64,000 nucleotides of DNA, from NCBI RefSeq assembly GCF_014650595.1, contig NZ_BMVG01000017.1:1-64000 (forward strand), in the 5' to 3' direction. Positions within the stretch are counted from its first letter, which is position 1, and the number at the start of each line of letters is the position of its first letter. The notes under the pieces were generated by a model. That model saw only the letters and a list, made by a program, of their open reading frames with translations, was not told the origin of the DNA and did not search any database. This document shows, one piece after another, positions 25,950 to 34,140 of this stretch. The position numbers and the translations under genes are program-made. The DNA is from Streptomyces alanosinicus. GTDB taxonomy: Bacteria > Actinomycetota > Actinomycetes > Streptomycetales > Streptomycetaceae.

Positions 25950-26044
25950 AGGGCGTTTCCTTGTCGTTGGTACGGGGGAGCCCCCGCCCTCGGGAAGCTG
26001 GATGAGGGCAGGGGCGAACCTAGCTCGGGCAGGCCGCGCGACTG

Positions 26045-26536
26045 TCAGTGGGAGTCGGGGACCTTGTCGTCGCAGGGGCCGCAGTCGGAGGCGTCGACCT
26101 CCCACAGCTCGCGGTCGACCGCGAAGCCGTTCTGGCGGATGATCTCGGCCGTTCGCATCACGATCCCGTCGCGCCGGCGCTCGATCAGCGGTGCGTGGTG
26201 CTTGTACCGGCCGCCGTTGTGCCGCTCACAGATGGCGAAGTACACGGGGGTGTCGAGAATGATCTGGTGGACACCCTGGTCGACCTCGAAGCCCGGTCCC
26301 ATATCGTTGCCCGGCTTCTCCATGGCGGTGATCAAGTAGGCGACCCCCTGGCCCAGGATGCGTTCCGCGAGGCTGCGCACTCGCACGGTGTCACGCATCA
26401 GGAGCTGCACTTCGCGCTCCCACAGGCCGATGCCGGAGCCCAGGATCAGGTGAGGATCGGCCTCGCCGATCTCGTCCAGGATCGCTTTCGGGTCCCGGAC
26501 CTTCGTGGTCTGTGGAGCCTCAAGCAGTACGGTCAT
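26045..26536 (-). CDS. Hypothetical protein
   Basis: 163 residues from the ATG at 26536, with GAGAGGG upstream. It is soluble and mixed alpha/beta. Its C-terminus has a pair of close Cys residues (DASDCGPCDDK) that could bind a metal. Central segments (ILGSGIGLWEREVQLLMRD; YFAICERHNGGRYKHHAPLI) are reminiscent of a small folded enzyme, but I cannot place it in a family. It may form a unit with the methyltransferase downstream. Confidence 0.6.
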   Translation of the reverse strand: MTVLLEAPQTTKVRDPKAILDEIGEADPHLILGSGIGLWEREVQLLMRDTVRVRSLAERILGQGVAYLITAMEKPGNDMGPGFEVDQGVHQIILDTPVYFAICERHNGGRYKHHAPLIERRRDGIVMRTAEIIRQNGFAVDRELWEVDASDCGPCDDKVPDSH

Positions 26537-26663
26537 GGTTGTGCCCTCTCTCGTGTAGTGAGGGTGTGGAACCCCGCTCACCTGGCCGACTGCCTAGGAC
26601 GTTCAGGTAGGCGGGGGCCTTACCCCACCCCAACTCTGACGGGGGACAGTGCCGGGGCGGGAG

Positions 26664-26855
26664 CTATGAGGCCGACCGTGCGTCGAGCTGGCGGATATAG
26701 GCGTCGACGTATCGGTGCGACCAGTCGCAACAGCGCCGGCATGCGAAGCCGGGGGCCGTCTTACCGTTGGCCGTGATGGGACCTATGAAGGTCACCTCTT
26801 GGTCTGGCTGACGGCAGAGCCACCAGAGGCCCCTCGACCATCGCTTGGCGGTCAT
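26664..26855 (-). CDS. Small hypothetical protein with Cys pair
   Basis: 63 residues, ATG at 26855 overlapping the stop of the upstream 77-residue gene by four bases (ATGA). It contains LWWLCRQP and FACRRCCDWSH, so four Cys residues may bind zinc. It has many basic and aromatic residues, which suggests nucleic-acid or protein binding. Translational coupling with its neighbours supports it as real. Confidence 0.6.
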   Translation of the reverse strand: MTAKRWSRGLWWLCRQPDQEVTFIGPITANGKTAPGFACRRCCDWSHRYVDAYIRQLDARSAS

Positions 26856-27085
26856 CCCTCTGCCTGCACGAGGGCATAGTCCTTGAAGATGCGCTCGAAG
26901 CGGCGGTGTCCTGTCGCGACGGTGTGCTCGGCCATCCAATCGGAGACGGCTTCCTCGCCGCCCAGCACGTTGGACTCGGCCCCGCACTCTTTGTCGTCGC
27001 CGCAAACGCAGCGGGCCTGGAAGGTGACCTCCCCATCGGGATCTCGGGTGATCTTGTAGGTGACGAAGCGCAGTACAGCCCTCAC
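26852..27085 (-). CDS. Small DUF7848-like hypothetical protein
   Basis: 77 residues. It has the pattern RFVTYKITRDPDGEVTFQARC, then CGDDKECGAES and a conserved-looking VSDWMAEHTVATGHRRFERI. This resembles a small family common in Streptomyces accessory regions next to XRE regulators (DUF7848). The Cys triplet followed by a His suggests a zinc finger. It overlaps both neighbours by four bases, so the three genes 26664-27462 are translated as a unit. Confidence 0.65.
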   Translation of the reverse strand: MRAVLRFVTYKITRDPDGEVTFQARCVCGDDKECGAESNVLGGEEAVSDWMAEHTVATGHRRFERIFKDYALVQAEG

Positions 27086-27462
27086 GACGCAACGATCCCG
27101 TTCTTCTTCGTGTAGGCCGACAGCAAGGCACTGGCGAACACTGCGGCGTCGTGCATGTAGTTAAACGCCTCGTGGGCCTGCGAGCGCCTCGTCGGGCGGT
27201 TGCTCAGTGCCAAGTGCCGATCCACCATGCCCAGGAGCCGCAACACGTCCTGGTCCTCGTCCTCACCGAGGCACTGACCCTTGAGCAGGTTCAAGAATCC
27301 AGTCAGCTGGCCCACTCGCACGTCGATGTCCTCCCGCTTGGAGGTGCCGAGGCTCATCCCAAGCACGAGGTCAACGGTCGCGGAGATCGTCTTGGCGTCG
27401 ATGGGCAAGCTTGCGGCTTCAGCCTCCGACATCACACGTTCTTCAGTCACGCTGCCCACCAC
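27082..27462 (-). CDS. Hypothetical helical protein
   Basis: 126 residues. The start GTG at 27462 has GGGGAGA upstream; an ATG ten codons in is an alternative. The sequence is almost all helical (AKTISATVDLVLGMSLGT; EAFNYMHDAAVFASALLSAY) with no Cys and no membrane segment. No family is recognised. It is the first of three overlapping genes that run leftward and is divergent from the 27645 gene. Confidence 0.6.
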   Translation of the reverse strand: MVGSVTEERVMSEAEAASLPIDAKTISATVDLVLGMSLGTSKREDIDVRVGQLTGFLNLLKGQCLGEDEDQDVLRLLGMVDRHLALSNRPTRRSQAHEAFNYMHDAAVFASALLSAYTKKNGIVAS

Positions 27463-27644
27463 TCACGTCTCCCCTCGGTGCCGCCTGTGCGGGTTTGGGT
27501 TCGATGACGAACGTAGGGCGGCCCGCTCCCAAGTCCCAAGAAGATTGTGCGAGTTTGCAGCATGCCGATTGACGGGCCCGAACAGCCTCGCGACCATCGT
27601 GTCGTCGCGCAATCCGGCGCAAGGCAGCGGACGGGAGAGCAACC

Positions 27645-28055
27645 ATGAAGCTACGGTTCCTTGGGAAGAACTCCACCCCGGGAGACAGCCCCACCCTGTA
27701 CGCCAGCGACCAGAACACCTACGTCATCCAGGGATGGAAGGTGTACGCCAACGAACACCTCATGAAGCTTGACGTTCCGGAGGAGCAGACCGTGATCGAG
27801 GTGCCGCCCGAGCTGTTTGAGCACCTGACGAAGGACGGGCAATCGTCCGGGCAGATCCGCACGTTCGCCGATCCGATCAAGCTCGTCACCGAACAGGGAA
27901 CATGCATCTTGCAGGGCCCGCAGATGCACGACCCTGAGGCCCTGAGTCAGATGCGCATGCCCGACTATGAGACCTGCATCGAGGTCCCCAAGTCCTCGAT
28001 CACGGCCCTACTGGAGGAAGACAACAGTGGACCTGATCACTCCCGCCCAGCGTGA
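27645..28055 (+). CDS. Hypothetical protein with two internal repeats
   Basis: 136 residues. The protein is a tandem duplication: residues about 24-61 (NTYVIQGWKVYANEHLM ... IEVPPELFEHL) repeat as 85-123 (GTCILQGPQMHDPEALS ... CIEVPKSSITALL), each ending in a beta strand and short helix. Small proteins of this kind precede DUF6879 and XRE-DUF397 genes in many Streptomyces. The upstream gap holds AGCAACC before the ATG, only a weak ribosome site. It overlaps the DUF6879 gene by 29 bases. Confidence 0.65.
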   Translation: MKLRFLGKNSTPGDSPTLYASDQNTYVIQGWKVYANEHLMKLDVPEEQTVIEVPPELFEHLTKDGQSSGQIRTFADPIKLVTEQGTCILQGPQMHDPEALSQMRMPDYETCIEVPKSSITALLEEDNSGPDHSRPA

Positions 28056-28551
28056 CGAGCTGTTCAACCAGTTCGAACGGGACGCCTTCCACCTGGAGCT
28101 GCGAGACGACTACGGTTCTCCCGTCGAGGACACGCCGTACGCGCGATGGAAGCGGGGCGAGCCTGACGACTACGCCTGGCTGAACGACTGGACGAGCCTG
28201 ATGAAGCGGGTCACAGGCGAGGGCAAGACCGTGCGTCGGGTCCGGGTGGTCACACAGCCTCATAGCCAGTACGTCACGTGGGAACACTCGCTCACCCACC
28301 TGAATATCGAGATGGGCGAGGACATCCGTTGGCTGCCGCGGCACCTGCTGCCTGAGGGTGTCACCTTCCCCGCGAGTGGGAACGACTGGTGGCTCTACGA
28401 CGATCGCCTCCTGGCTGTGGGTCACTTCGACCCTGAAGGTCGAGTGCTCGGGTCAGAGATCGTGGAAGACCCCAACACACTGGCCGAGTGCATCCGACTG
28501 CGCGACCAGCTCTGGGCCATCGCCATCCCACACGCCAAGTACAAGCCCTGA
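28027..28551 (+). CDS. DUF6879 family protein
   Basis: 174 residues from a GTG inside the end of the previous gene; GGAGGAAGAC upstream is the ribosome site. Family features are FERDAFHLELRDDYG, YARWKRGEPDDY, TVRRVRVVTQPHSQYVTWE, IRWLPRHLLPEGVTFP and the C-terminal WWLYDDRLLAVGHFDPEGRV. These proteins usually sit directly upstream of an XRE regulator, as here. Their biochemical role is unknown. Eight bases separate its stop from the next gene. Confidence 0.8.
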   Translation: MDLITPAQRDELFNQFERDAFHLELRDDYGSPVEDTPYARWKRGEPDDYAWLNDWTSLMKRVTGEGKTVRRVRVVTQPHSQYVTWEHSLTHLNIEMGEDIRWLPRHLLPEGVTFPASGNDWWLYDDRLLAVGHFDPEGRVLGSEIVEDPNTLAECIRLRDQLWAIAIPHAKYKP

Positions 28552-28558
28552 CCTATCA

Positions 28559-29413
28559 GTGAGCAACCAAGCACAAGAGGCACGAGAAGCGCTGGGTGCC
28601 CGGCTTCGCGGATTCCGCAAGGATGCGGGGTTCACGAGCGGCCGGGCATTCGCGCTGGCGACGGGATGGCAAGAGTCCAAGGTCTCTCGGATCGAGAACG
28701 GGAAGCAGAATGCCAGCGAGGACGACATCCGCGTCTGGTGTACCAAGACCAACAATGCTTCACAGATCGAAGACCTGATCGCCACAGTGCGCCACATCGA
28801 CGAGCTATGGCTTGAGTGGCGCCGGCAGCTGGCGACGGGGGCGGAGAAACGGCAGCAAGCAGCGATACCGGTCTACTCCAAGACCAAGGTCTTCCGCATC
28901 TGGCATCCGACACTCATGTGGGGAACCCTCCAGACTGCGGAGTACGCCGCGGAGACCTTCAGACAGGTCCGTGACTACTACCAGATCCCTGATGACACCG
29001 AGGCCGCCACGGCCAAGCGGCTGGAACGACAGCAGTACCTATACCAAGGAAATCGGATCTTCAACGTCGTGCTGGGTGAGCAGGCGCTCTACAGCAACTT
29101 CGGCGGACCGGAGGTGATGAAGGGACAGCTCGATCGGCTGTTGGCTGTCATGCGGCTTGCTCGCCTGAGCCTCGGCATCGTGCCTCGGTCAGCGCCCTTG
29201 CATATCTGGCCCGGCAATTCGTTCTCCATGTTTGATGACAAGCTCGTCCTCGTTGAGACGTACTCGGCCGAGTTCTCGGTGACACAACCCCGAGAGATCG
29301 AGCTGTATATGAAGGCCTTCGCACTGTTGCAACAGTCAGCGGTCTACGGGCCCGCTGTCCGAGATCTGATCTTCGCCGCAATCCATCACTTCGACCGCAT
29401 GACAACCGAGTAG
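28559..29413 (+). CDS. XRE family regulator with DUF5753 domain
   Basis: 284 residues from a GTG. Residues about 8-60 are a Cro/C1-type helix-turn-helix (ALGARLRGFRKDAGFTSG; QESKVSRIENGKQNASEDD). The remaining sequence is the DUF5753 region typical of Streptomyces (FRIWHPTLMWGTLQTAEYAA; RLERQQYLYQGNRIFNVVLGE; GIVPRSAPLHIWPGNSFSMF). Such proteins act with small DUF397 partners, in the style of the WhiJ-BldB group, as developmental or metabolic switches. The DUF397 gene follows 12 bases downstream. Confidence 0.9.
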   Translation: MSNQAQEAREALGARLRGFRKDAGFTSGRAFALATGWQESKVSRIENGKQNASEDDIRVWCTKTNNASQIEDLIATVRHIDELWLEWRRQLATGAEKRQQAAIPVYSKTKVFRIWHPTLMWGTLQTAEYAAETFRQVRDYYQIPDDTEAATAKRLERQQYLYQGNRIFNVVLGEQALYSNFGGPEVMKGQLDRLLAVMRLARLSLGIVPRSAPLHIWPGNSFSMFDDKLVLVETYSAEFSVTQPREIELYMKAFALLQQSAVYGPAVRDLIFAAIHHFDRMTTE

Positions 29414-29425
29414 GAGACGATCAAG

Positions 29426-29614
29426 GTGACATCCGAGCCCAAGTGGCGAACCAGCACCTACACGAAGTCCGACAGCTGCGTGGAGGTTGCCGACGACGAC
29501 CCTGCAGCGATTCTGGTACGGGACACGAAGCACCGCGACCATGGACGGATGCATGTTCACCCGCCGGCCTGGACACGCTTCATCGACTTCACGAAGAGGC
29601 TGCCGCTCGACTGA
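29426..29614 (+). CDS. DUF397 family protein
   Basis: 62 residues, GTG start with AGGAGA upstream. The family pattern is complete: WRTSTYTKSDSCVEVADD at the N-terminus, AILVRDTKHRDHGRMHVHP, and the terminal WTRFIDFTKRLPLD. It forms a pair with the XRE-DUF5753 regulator. Such pairs may act as toxin-antitoxin-like or switch systems. That is family knowledge rather than evidence from this sequence. Confidence 0.88.
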   Translation: MTSEPKWRTSTYTKSDSCVEVADDDPAAILVRDTKHRDHGRMHVHPPAWTRFIDFTKRLPLD

Positions 29615-29639
29615 AAAGCGAAGGATTCGTCCACAGTCT

Positions 29640-29662
29640 GGGAGGCTCTTGTGGAGCCTCCC
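29640..29662 (+). terminator. Hairpin after the DUF397 gene
   Basis: GGGAGGCT (29640-29647), a 7-base loop and AGCCTCCC (29655-29662), starting 26 bases after the DUF397 stop. Confidence 0.75.
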
Positions 29663-29767
29663 AATCTGCCCCAACTAACGCACGGACGAACCGTAGACGA
29701 CGTACCTGAGCCATGCTTAGAAGTCCGGGTCGGACCATGCAGCGCCGGGGCTCCGCTGTTCTTCAGC

Positions 29768-30373
29768 CTAAGCGCGTTGTTTAGGTACCTCGAACCATTC
29801 CTTGTATACGCTTAGGTACTCTTCTCCTGTCGGTGTAATGCGGACGAAGTCCCTCAGGTGAAAACCTTCGCCTTCTTGCTCATGGCAATCTTCAGCAATA
29901 GCACGTACGCCGCGTACGCCATCTGTTGCGTCGATGTAGCCCATGGCTTGCAGATGCTGAAGTTCACCGATCATTGGCCATACGAACTCGGCGTAGTCGC
30001 TCCCTGTACCAACGAGCTTTTCCATATGGTTCCGCTCGTGGTTTGTCACGACAGCGCCTATGGCCAACTGGAGCGCCCGAACCTTATCTTTCAGTTGGTC
30101 TATCTCTTGAAACCTTGCTCCAAGCGGACCAAACCTGAACTCAGCAAGAGCCTCAGGTCGGGACAGAAGATAGAACCCTGCACAAAGCGCAGCAAGAGCT
30201 GCTAGTTGTGGTCCACTCAAACCGCTACCGGGATTCACAAGGCTACTGACGACGCTTGCAACGAACGCGGCCAGCAGTAGAGTAGCAACTACCAATGCTG
30301 GTTTGCGTAGCTCCTCCAACGCTCTGTGTCGGTTTCCCTGACCAGCTGGCACGGAAGCCTGATGCGAAGTCAT
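29768..30373 (-). CDS. Hypothetical two-TM membrane protein
   Basis: 201 residues. Residues about 26-45 (ALVVATLLLAAFVASVVSSL) and 53-70 (LSGPQLAALAALCAGFYLL) are membrane segments. A coiled-coil-like stretch follows (FQEIDQLKDKVRALQLAIGA). The C-terminal 90 residues look like a winged-helix module (FVWPMIGELQHLQAMGYIDA; FVRITPTGEEYLSVY), suggesting a membrane-linked sensor. GC content is clearly lower than the flanking chromosome, consistent with transfer. A palindrome CCTCTAGAGG at about 30392 lies in its promoter region. Confidence 0.6.
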   Translation of the reverse strand: MTSHQASVPAGQGNRHRALEELRKPALVVATLLLAAFVASVVSSLVNPGSGLSGPQLAALAALCAGFYLLSRPEALAEFRFGPLGARFQEIDQLKDKVRALQLAIGAVVTNHERNHMEKLVGTGSDYAEFVWPMIGELQHLQAMGYIDATDGVRGVRAIAEDCHEQEGEGFHLRDFVRITPTGEEYLSVYKEWFEVPKQRA

Positions 30374-31509
30374 TAAGATCGCCCCTCTCCGCCTCTAGAG
30401 GTGGGCGCTTATTTGATCCCTCATCAGTATCTCACCGCTCGGCATACAAGGACCCAGTCGTTCACATTTCTAACTTATTTGAGAGAAAAGCTTCTTCGTT
30501 CAACAGTAAATGGTCTACCAAGCGTCCCCGCGTGATGAGACCGAACTGCGCCCATACTGCCTGTCGAATGACCCAAATCGCTGAACCCTTTCCAACCTGG
30601 AGTGCAAACTGGCGAGTTGGTCTGACGGTCCAGCTCGACATCGAGAGCTGTCGAGTCTCCTAGCTGCCCTCGCCCTCAAGTTCACCGAAGTCGTACGAGC
30701 CGCGTCAATGAAGGCGTGACCTGATCTTCGGTCTGACGCTAGGGGGTCATGAAAAAGGGCACCTAGCGGTATGTGCGAGGCTGGCGGCCTCGGCCTAGCA
30801 AGTCGCTAGATCACATACATAGGTGCCCGAAGGAAAGAAGAGAACCGCCTGGTTCATGATGAGCGCCGCATGGCGCTCGCCAGACATGCCCTCCTCAACT
30901 CTCAGTCAAAATGGCGGATCCATCCAATCATCAGCTGCCTTACGCAGCAAGAGCACTACCGTCTCGGCGGTCGTATCTGGATCATCGTTCCACGAACCAA
31001 GGTTCGTGATTCCGCGGTTCCAGGAAAGCCAACCGAGCAGATAGTTCATAGTGTTTATATAGTCTGCCCATTTATCCAGGTGCAGGTGTCATCGCAAACT
31101 CCGATCTTGACTGATTTGTAAAAGAACGGGCGAAAAACTAACGCTTCGCCATGGGTTTGCTTATACCACCGATCTATAAGCCGGTTCTGTAAGGTAGATG
31201 ACAGCGGCGGGGGAGTAGGGCTTGTTCGAGGCGTCTCAAGGCTGCTGCTGCAACGACAAACTCAACTACAGGACCAAATCTCAAGCGTTGGGTGCTCTGT
31301 GGCCTCAACTGGTAGTCGAGGAACATTTCTTGTGCGACATGGGGCAGCAACACACCTGAGCCCTATGGGCTTTCCCTTCCTTCTGCTGCCGCGGCCTCCC
31401 TGCGCATCAAGGGCTCCGCAAGCCGACTCCGTGCCTCCGTCGGCCCTTGACCCGAGAGGGAAGACCGCATACGAACGTCAATTAAGGGAGGAAAGGAAAA
31501 GTAGTATTG
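30374..31509. other. 1.1-kb stretch without a supported gene
   Basis: Lower-GC DNA with only short open frames lacking ribosome sites and coding bias. The recognisable element is the long hairpin at 30757-30828. It probably consists of decayed mobile DNA between accessory genes. Confidence 0.45.
30757..30828. repeat. 72-nt imperfect inverted repeat
   Basis: GGGCACCTAGCGGTATGTG at the left pairs with CACATACATAGGTGCCC at the right, with one small bulge. The loop region contains further self-complementary GGCCTCGGCCTAG. It could encode a structured RNA, or be a replication or transfer origin element, or the end of a lost insertion sequence. Confidence 0.45.
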
Positions 31510-31728
31510 TCAGAGACCCGCTGGGGGCTGAAGCCCTCGACGAGTCATCGCCTTTTTGATATGGGTGATGACTGGAGGGTTGATCTGGAGAAGGATCCTA
31601 CCGGCCGCTATGTACCGCGAGAGATCCAGTAGTTCTTCAGACGTAAGGGTGAGCGTGGTGCGCCGCTCTATCTTGGGAGCGTGTACTGCTAGGCGGCGAG
31701 TTCGGCCAAGAGGCCGTCCAAGCGTCAT
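31510..31728 (-). CDS. Small hypothetical protein, coupled to pRiA4b ORF-3-like gene
   Basis: 72 residues, ATG overlapping the stop of the upstream gene by four bases. The sequence TLTLTSEELLDLSRYIAAG followed by NPPVITHIKKAMTRRG forms two amphipathic helices with a basic N-terminus. It is too small for family assignment. Coupling and reading direction support it. Confidence 0.45.
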   Translation of the reverse strand: MTLGRPLGRTRRLAVHAPKIERRTTLTLTSEELLDLSRYIAAGRILLQINPPVITHIKKAMTRRGLQPPAGL

Positions 31729-32369
31729 GAGGATGCCCCCTCCTCCGCAGTAGCTAGGTCGGAAAGCTCCTGGTTGGCTACCGTGGGTATGGCAAAGTCG
31801 GCAAGTGCTTGGTTTACCTTCTTCACATCAAAGTGGTCTGCATCAAACCAATCGGTGATTCCACGGTTGACGAGAGTCTCACGATCTTCCTCGCGGTCCT
31901 TCCTCCTAGACTGAGAAGACAGAGATTCCAGAAGTCGCTGGTATTCGTCGATCCCACCACAGTCTTCAAGTGGGGCAGCTTGTGCACCGTCGAGACACCA
32001 GGGGTACTGGACACCGGGCTCCGAGGTATGGATGCGCTGGGTGGTGATATCCAATTCCCGGTTATCCCCGTAGTCATAGGTGTAGAGCATGGTGTGGGCT
32101 TCGGGTAAGACCTGATAGAGCCTTACCTCGTCTGCTTGGTTGGCTTCGTCGGTTTCGAACTCGGAATCGTAGCGAACGGAGTCCTGTCCTCCCGAAGAAA
32201 CAGAGAACTCCCACATGTGGCGGTTCTCCCAGTCAAAAGCAGCCTGGATAATGTTGTGCAGCTCAACCAAGGTGACATCGGAGGGAACCTCTATAAGGCG
32301 CCAAATGAGAGGCTGTGATCCGCGGATACTGACCTTGATCTGGTGGATAGTTGAATCGGAGGGCTTCAT
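31725..32369 (-). CDS. Plasmid pRiA4b ORF-3 family protein
   Basis: 214 residues. Family signature at the N-terminus: IHQIKVSIRGSQPLIWRLIEVPSDVTLVELHNIIQAAFDWENRHMWEF, then MLYTYDYGDNRELDITTQRI and YPWCLDGAQAAPLEDCGGIDEY. These match the IS1096/pRiA4b ORF-3-like fold, found on plasmids and next to mobile genes. The function is unknown. The next gene upstream, 24 bases away, is the PIN toxin. GC content is moderate, unlike the flanking chromosome. Confidence 0.88.
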   Translation of the reverse strand: MKPSDSTIHQIKVSIRGSQPLIWRLIEVPSDVTLVELHNIIQAAFDWENRHMWEFSVSSGGQDSVRYDSEFETDEANQADEVRLYQVLPEAHTMLYTYDYGDNRELDITTQRIHTSEPGVQYPWCLDGAQAAPLEDCGGIDEYQRLLESLSSQSRRKDREEDRETLVNRGITDWFDADHFDVKKVNQALADFAIPTVANQELSDLATAEEGASS

Positions 32370-32393
32370 GCAGCTGACTCCTCTCCGCTACCT

Positions 32394-32834
32394 CTAAAAA
32401 GGGGGGAGTGAATACCCTGCCTTAGTGAAGGCCCGGTCGAAGCCAAAGATTTCTCGGGTACCGAACTCATCGCAGCAAGCCATCACTAAACAGTCAGTGT
32501 GGCTTACAGAAGCGGGCGCGATGAGAAAAAGCTTCTCTGTAAGATCGATGGTGTGTCTGTCGACTGCGTCCATGAGACGGAAAGTCCGGGATAGCTCTCC
32601 GACGGCTTGGATAGCTCCTATGTGCCCAAGCTGACGGCCGAGAACGTTGTAGCACTCCAGGAACACAGCGAGGGGAACGGCAACGTCAATTTCGACGTTA
32701 GGATCCATTAGCCGAAGTGCTGCCTCAACGGCGACCTGATGGTTGCTGTCAGTCGCGTTGAATAGCGAGACTAAGCCGCTTGTATCGGCAACGATGATGC
32801 GGTGGTTACTTTTGTTCTCCATAGAGGTAGTCAT
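32394..32834 (-). CDS. PIN domain toxin (VapC-like)
   Basis: 146 residues. PIN-domain acidic residues are in place: VADTSGLVSLF (first Asp), VPLAVFLECYNVLG (Glu), SHTDCLVMACC (Asp) and IFGFDRAF (last Asp). VapC toxins are Mg-dependent ribonucleases that cleave tRNA or rRNA. The gene overlaps the antitoxin gene upstream by 29 bases, the usual arrangement. Confidence 0.85.
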   Translation of the reverse strand: MTTSMENKSNHRIIVADTSGLVSLFNATDSNHQVAVEAALRLMDPNVEIDVAVPLAVFLECYNVLGRQLGHIGAIQAVGELSRTFRLMDAVDRHTIDLTEKLFLIAPASVSHTDCLVMACCDEFGTREIFGFDRAFTKAGYSLPPF

Positions 32835-33075
32835 CGAGCCGGGTCGACAGATCGGCTGGCCCGTGGAACCTCAGCTTCTCCCCCAGCTTGGCGAGTCGTA
32901 ACAGCGCATCCCCTGCAGTCTCCCTGGGCTTCCTGTGGAAGACTTTGTCTTCCAGAAGTTCTCGAATCACTTGTCCCATAGAGGTGTGCTCCCGCTCAGC
33001 CCTTAGCTGGATGCGGTCATACAGAGAACGTGGTAAATAAATTTGCGTACGCACCATATGTTTTGCTTTTAACAT
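32806..33075 (-). CDS. Ribbon-helix-helix antitoxin (VapB-like)
   Basis: 89 residues, with MVRTQIYLPRSLYDRIQLRAEREHTSMGQVIRELLED forming the ribbon-helix-helix DNA-binding motif. A second ATG at codon 7, directly before this motif, is an alternative start. The C-terminal 40 residues are the likely toxin-wrapping arm. It presumably represses its own operon through the AT-rich promoter around 33060-33100. The pair with the PIN protein is a standard toxin-antitoxin module that could help keep the island. Confidence 0.85.
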   Translation of the reverse strand: MLKAKHMVRTQIYLPRSLYDRIQLRAEREHTSMGQVIRELLEDKVFHRKPRETAGDALLRLAKLGEKLRFHGPADLSTRLDDYLYGEQK

Positions 33076-33101
33076 ACCTGCCCATTTAAAGTCAACCGGG
33101 A

Positions 33102-33350
33102 CTATTTCGTCCTCCTTCGTATCCGAGGAAACTGCACAAGGGATACGTGCTCGCGTTGCCTGGGCGGCTCGAAGTAGCGGTAGAGGTAGTAGTGCTCGAC
33201 CTCGGACAGCTCGTGGGGGAGGACGGTCAGGTCTGGCAGCTGTGGGGTTCGGACCTTGTGGACTTGGTCGTCAGGGAGGCGGATGTATGCCTCGCCGACT
33301 TGGAGCTGCTGGATGGACTGGACGTGTCGTTCCCACTGCTCCTGGAGGGT
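33102..33350 (-). pseudogene. C-terminal remnant, possibly a conjugation/ATP-binding protein
   Basis: On the minus strand a protein-like stretch ends at a TAG (33102-33104): EQWERHVQSIQQLQVGEAYI, RLPDDQVHKVRTPQLPDLTV, SEVEHYYLYRYFEPPRQREH. It has no start in the window, and at about 33350 it abuts the 5'-truncated membrane-protein gene read on the other strand. It resembles the tail of a large transfer-type ATPase of actinobacterial integrative elements, but that identification is weak. Confidence 0.45.
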
Positions 33351-33981
33351 GGGCCCGATCCCGGCGGTCGGCCTCGGCGGTCTGGCGTTCGCCGCCTCGC
33401 TCGTGCTCCAGTGCGCGGTCCGCCGGTACGTGGCCTGGATCTACTGGACGGCGATCGTGATGGTCAGCGTGTTCGGCACGATGGCCGCGGACATGCTCCA
33501 CGTCGGTCTCGGTGTCCCGTACACCCTGTCCACCCCGCTGTTCATGATCGCCCTGGCCGCCGTCTTCGCCCTCTGGTACAGGTCCGAGCGCACCCTGTCC
33601 ATCCACTCCATCCGCACCCGGCGCCGCGAGTTCTTCTACCGGGCGGCCGTCCTCGCCCCCTTCGCCCTGGGCGCCGCCGCGGGTGACCTCACCGCGACGA
33701 TCGGCCTCGGCTACCTGGGCTCGGCCGTCCTGTTCGCCGTGGCGATCTGCGTCCCGGCCGTCACCCATCGCGCCGGCCTGCTGGGCGCGGTGACCGCGTT
33801 CTGGACGGCGTACGTCATCACCCGCCCGCTCGGTGCCTCCCTCGCCGACTGGATGGCCGTCAGCAAGGCGGACGGCCTGGGATGGGGCCTGGGCCCGGTG
33901 ACGCTGGCCTGGACGGTGGCGATCGTCGGCTTCGTGACCTTCCTGGCGCTCACCCGGCGCGACACCGAATCCGCGGTCTGA
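33350..33981 (+). pseudogene. 5'-truncated DUF347/COG4705-type membrane protein
   Basis: From about 33350 the plus strand reads GPIPAVGLGGLAFAASLVLQ, YVAWIYWTAIVMVSVFGTMA, SIHSIRTRRREFFYRAAVLA and FWTAYVITRPLGASLADWMA. These are the membrane repeats of COG4705-type proteins, ending at 33981. The first 40 or so residues of the family, including the first TM segment, are missing. Instead the frame runs back into the remnant above without a suitable start. The junction coincides with a sharp rise in GC, so it marks a recombination point between mobile DNA and chromosome-like DNA. Confidence 0.75.
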
Positions 33982-34140
33982 ACCCTCAGCAGCAGGGCCA
34001 CGAGTCCGGCGGTACGGAAGGAGTGCGTCCGGATCCACCGCGATGGGTGAATCCTGTGACGCCGCCGTGACGGCTCGGTAGACGGTGAGGTGACGGCCTG
34101 TCGGGATACTGCGTCCAATCCCAGGAGGAGAGGAGCAGTC

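Noticed and set aside
31299..31559. Plus-strand 86-residue frame
   Set aside because: No ribosome site, no protein-like pattern, and it overlaps the end of the minus-strand gene at 31510.
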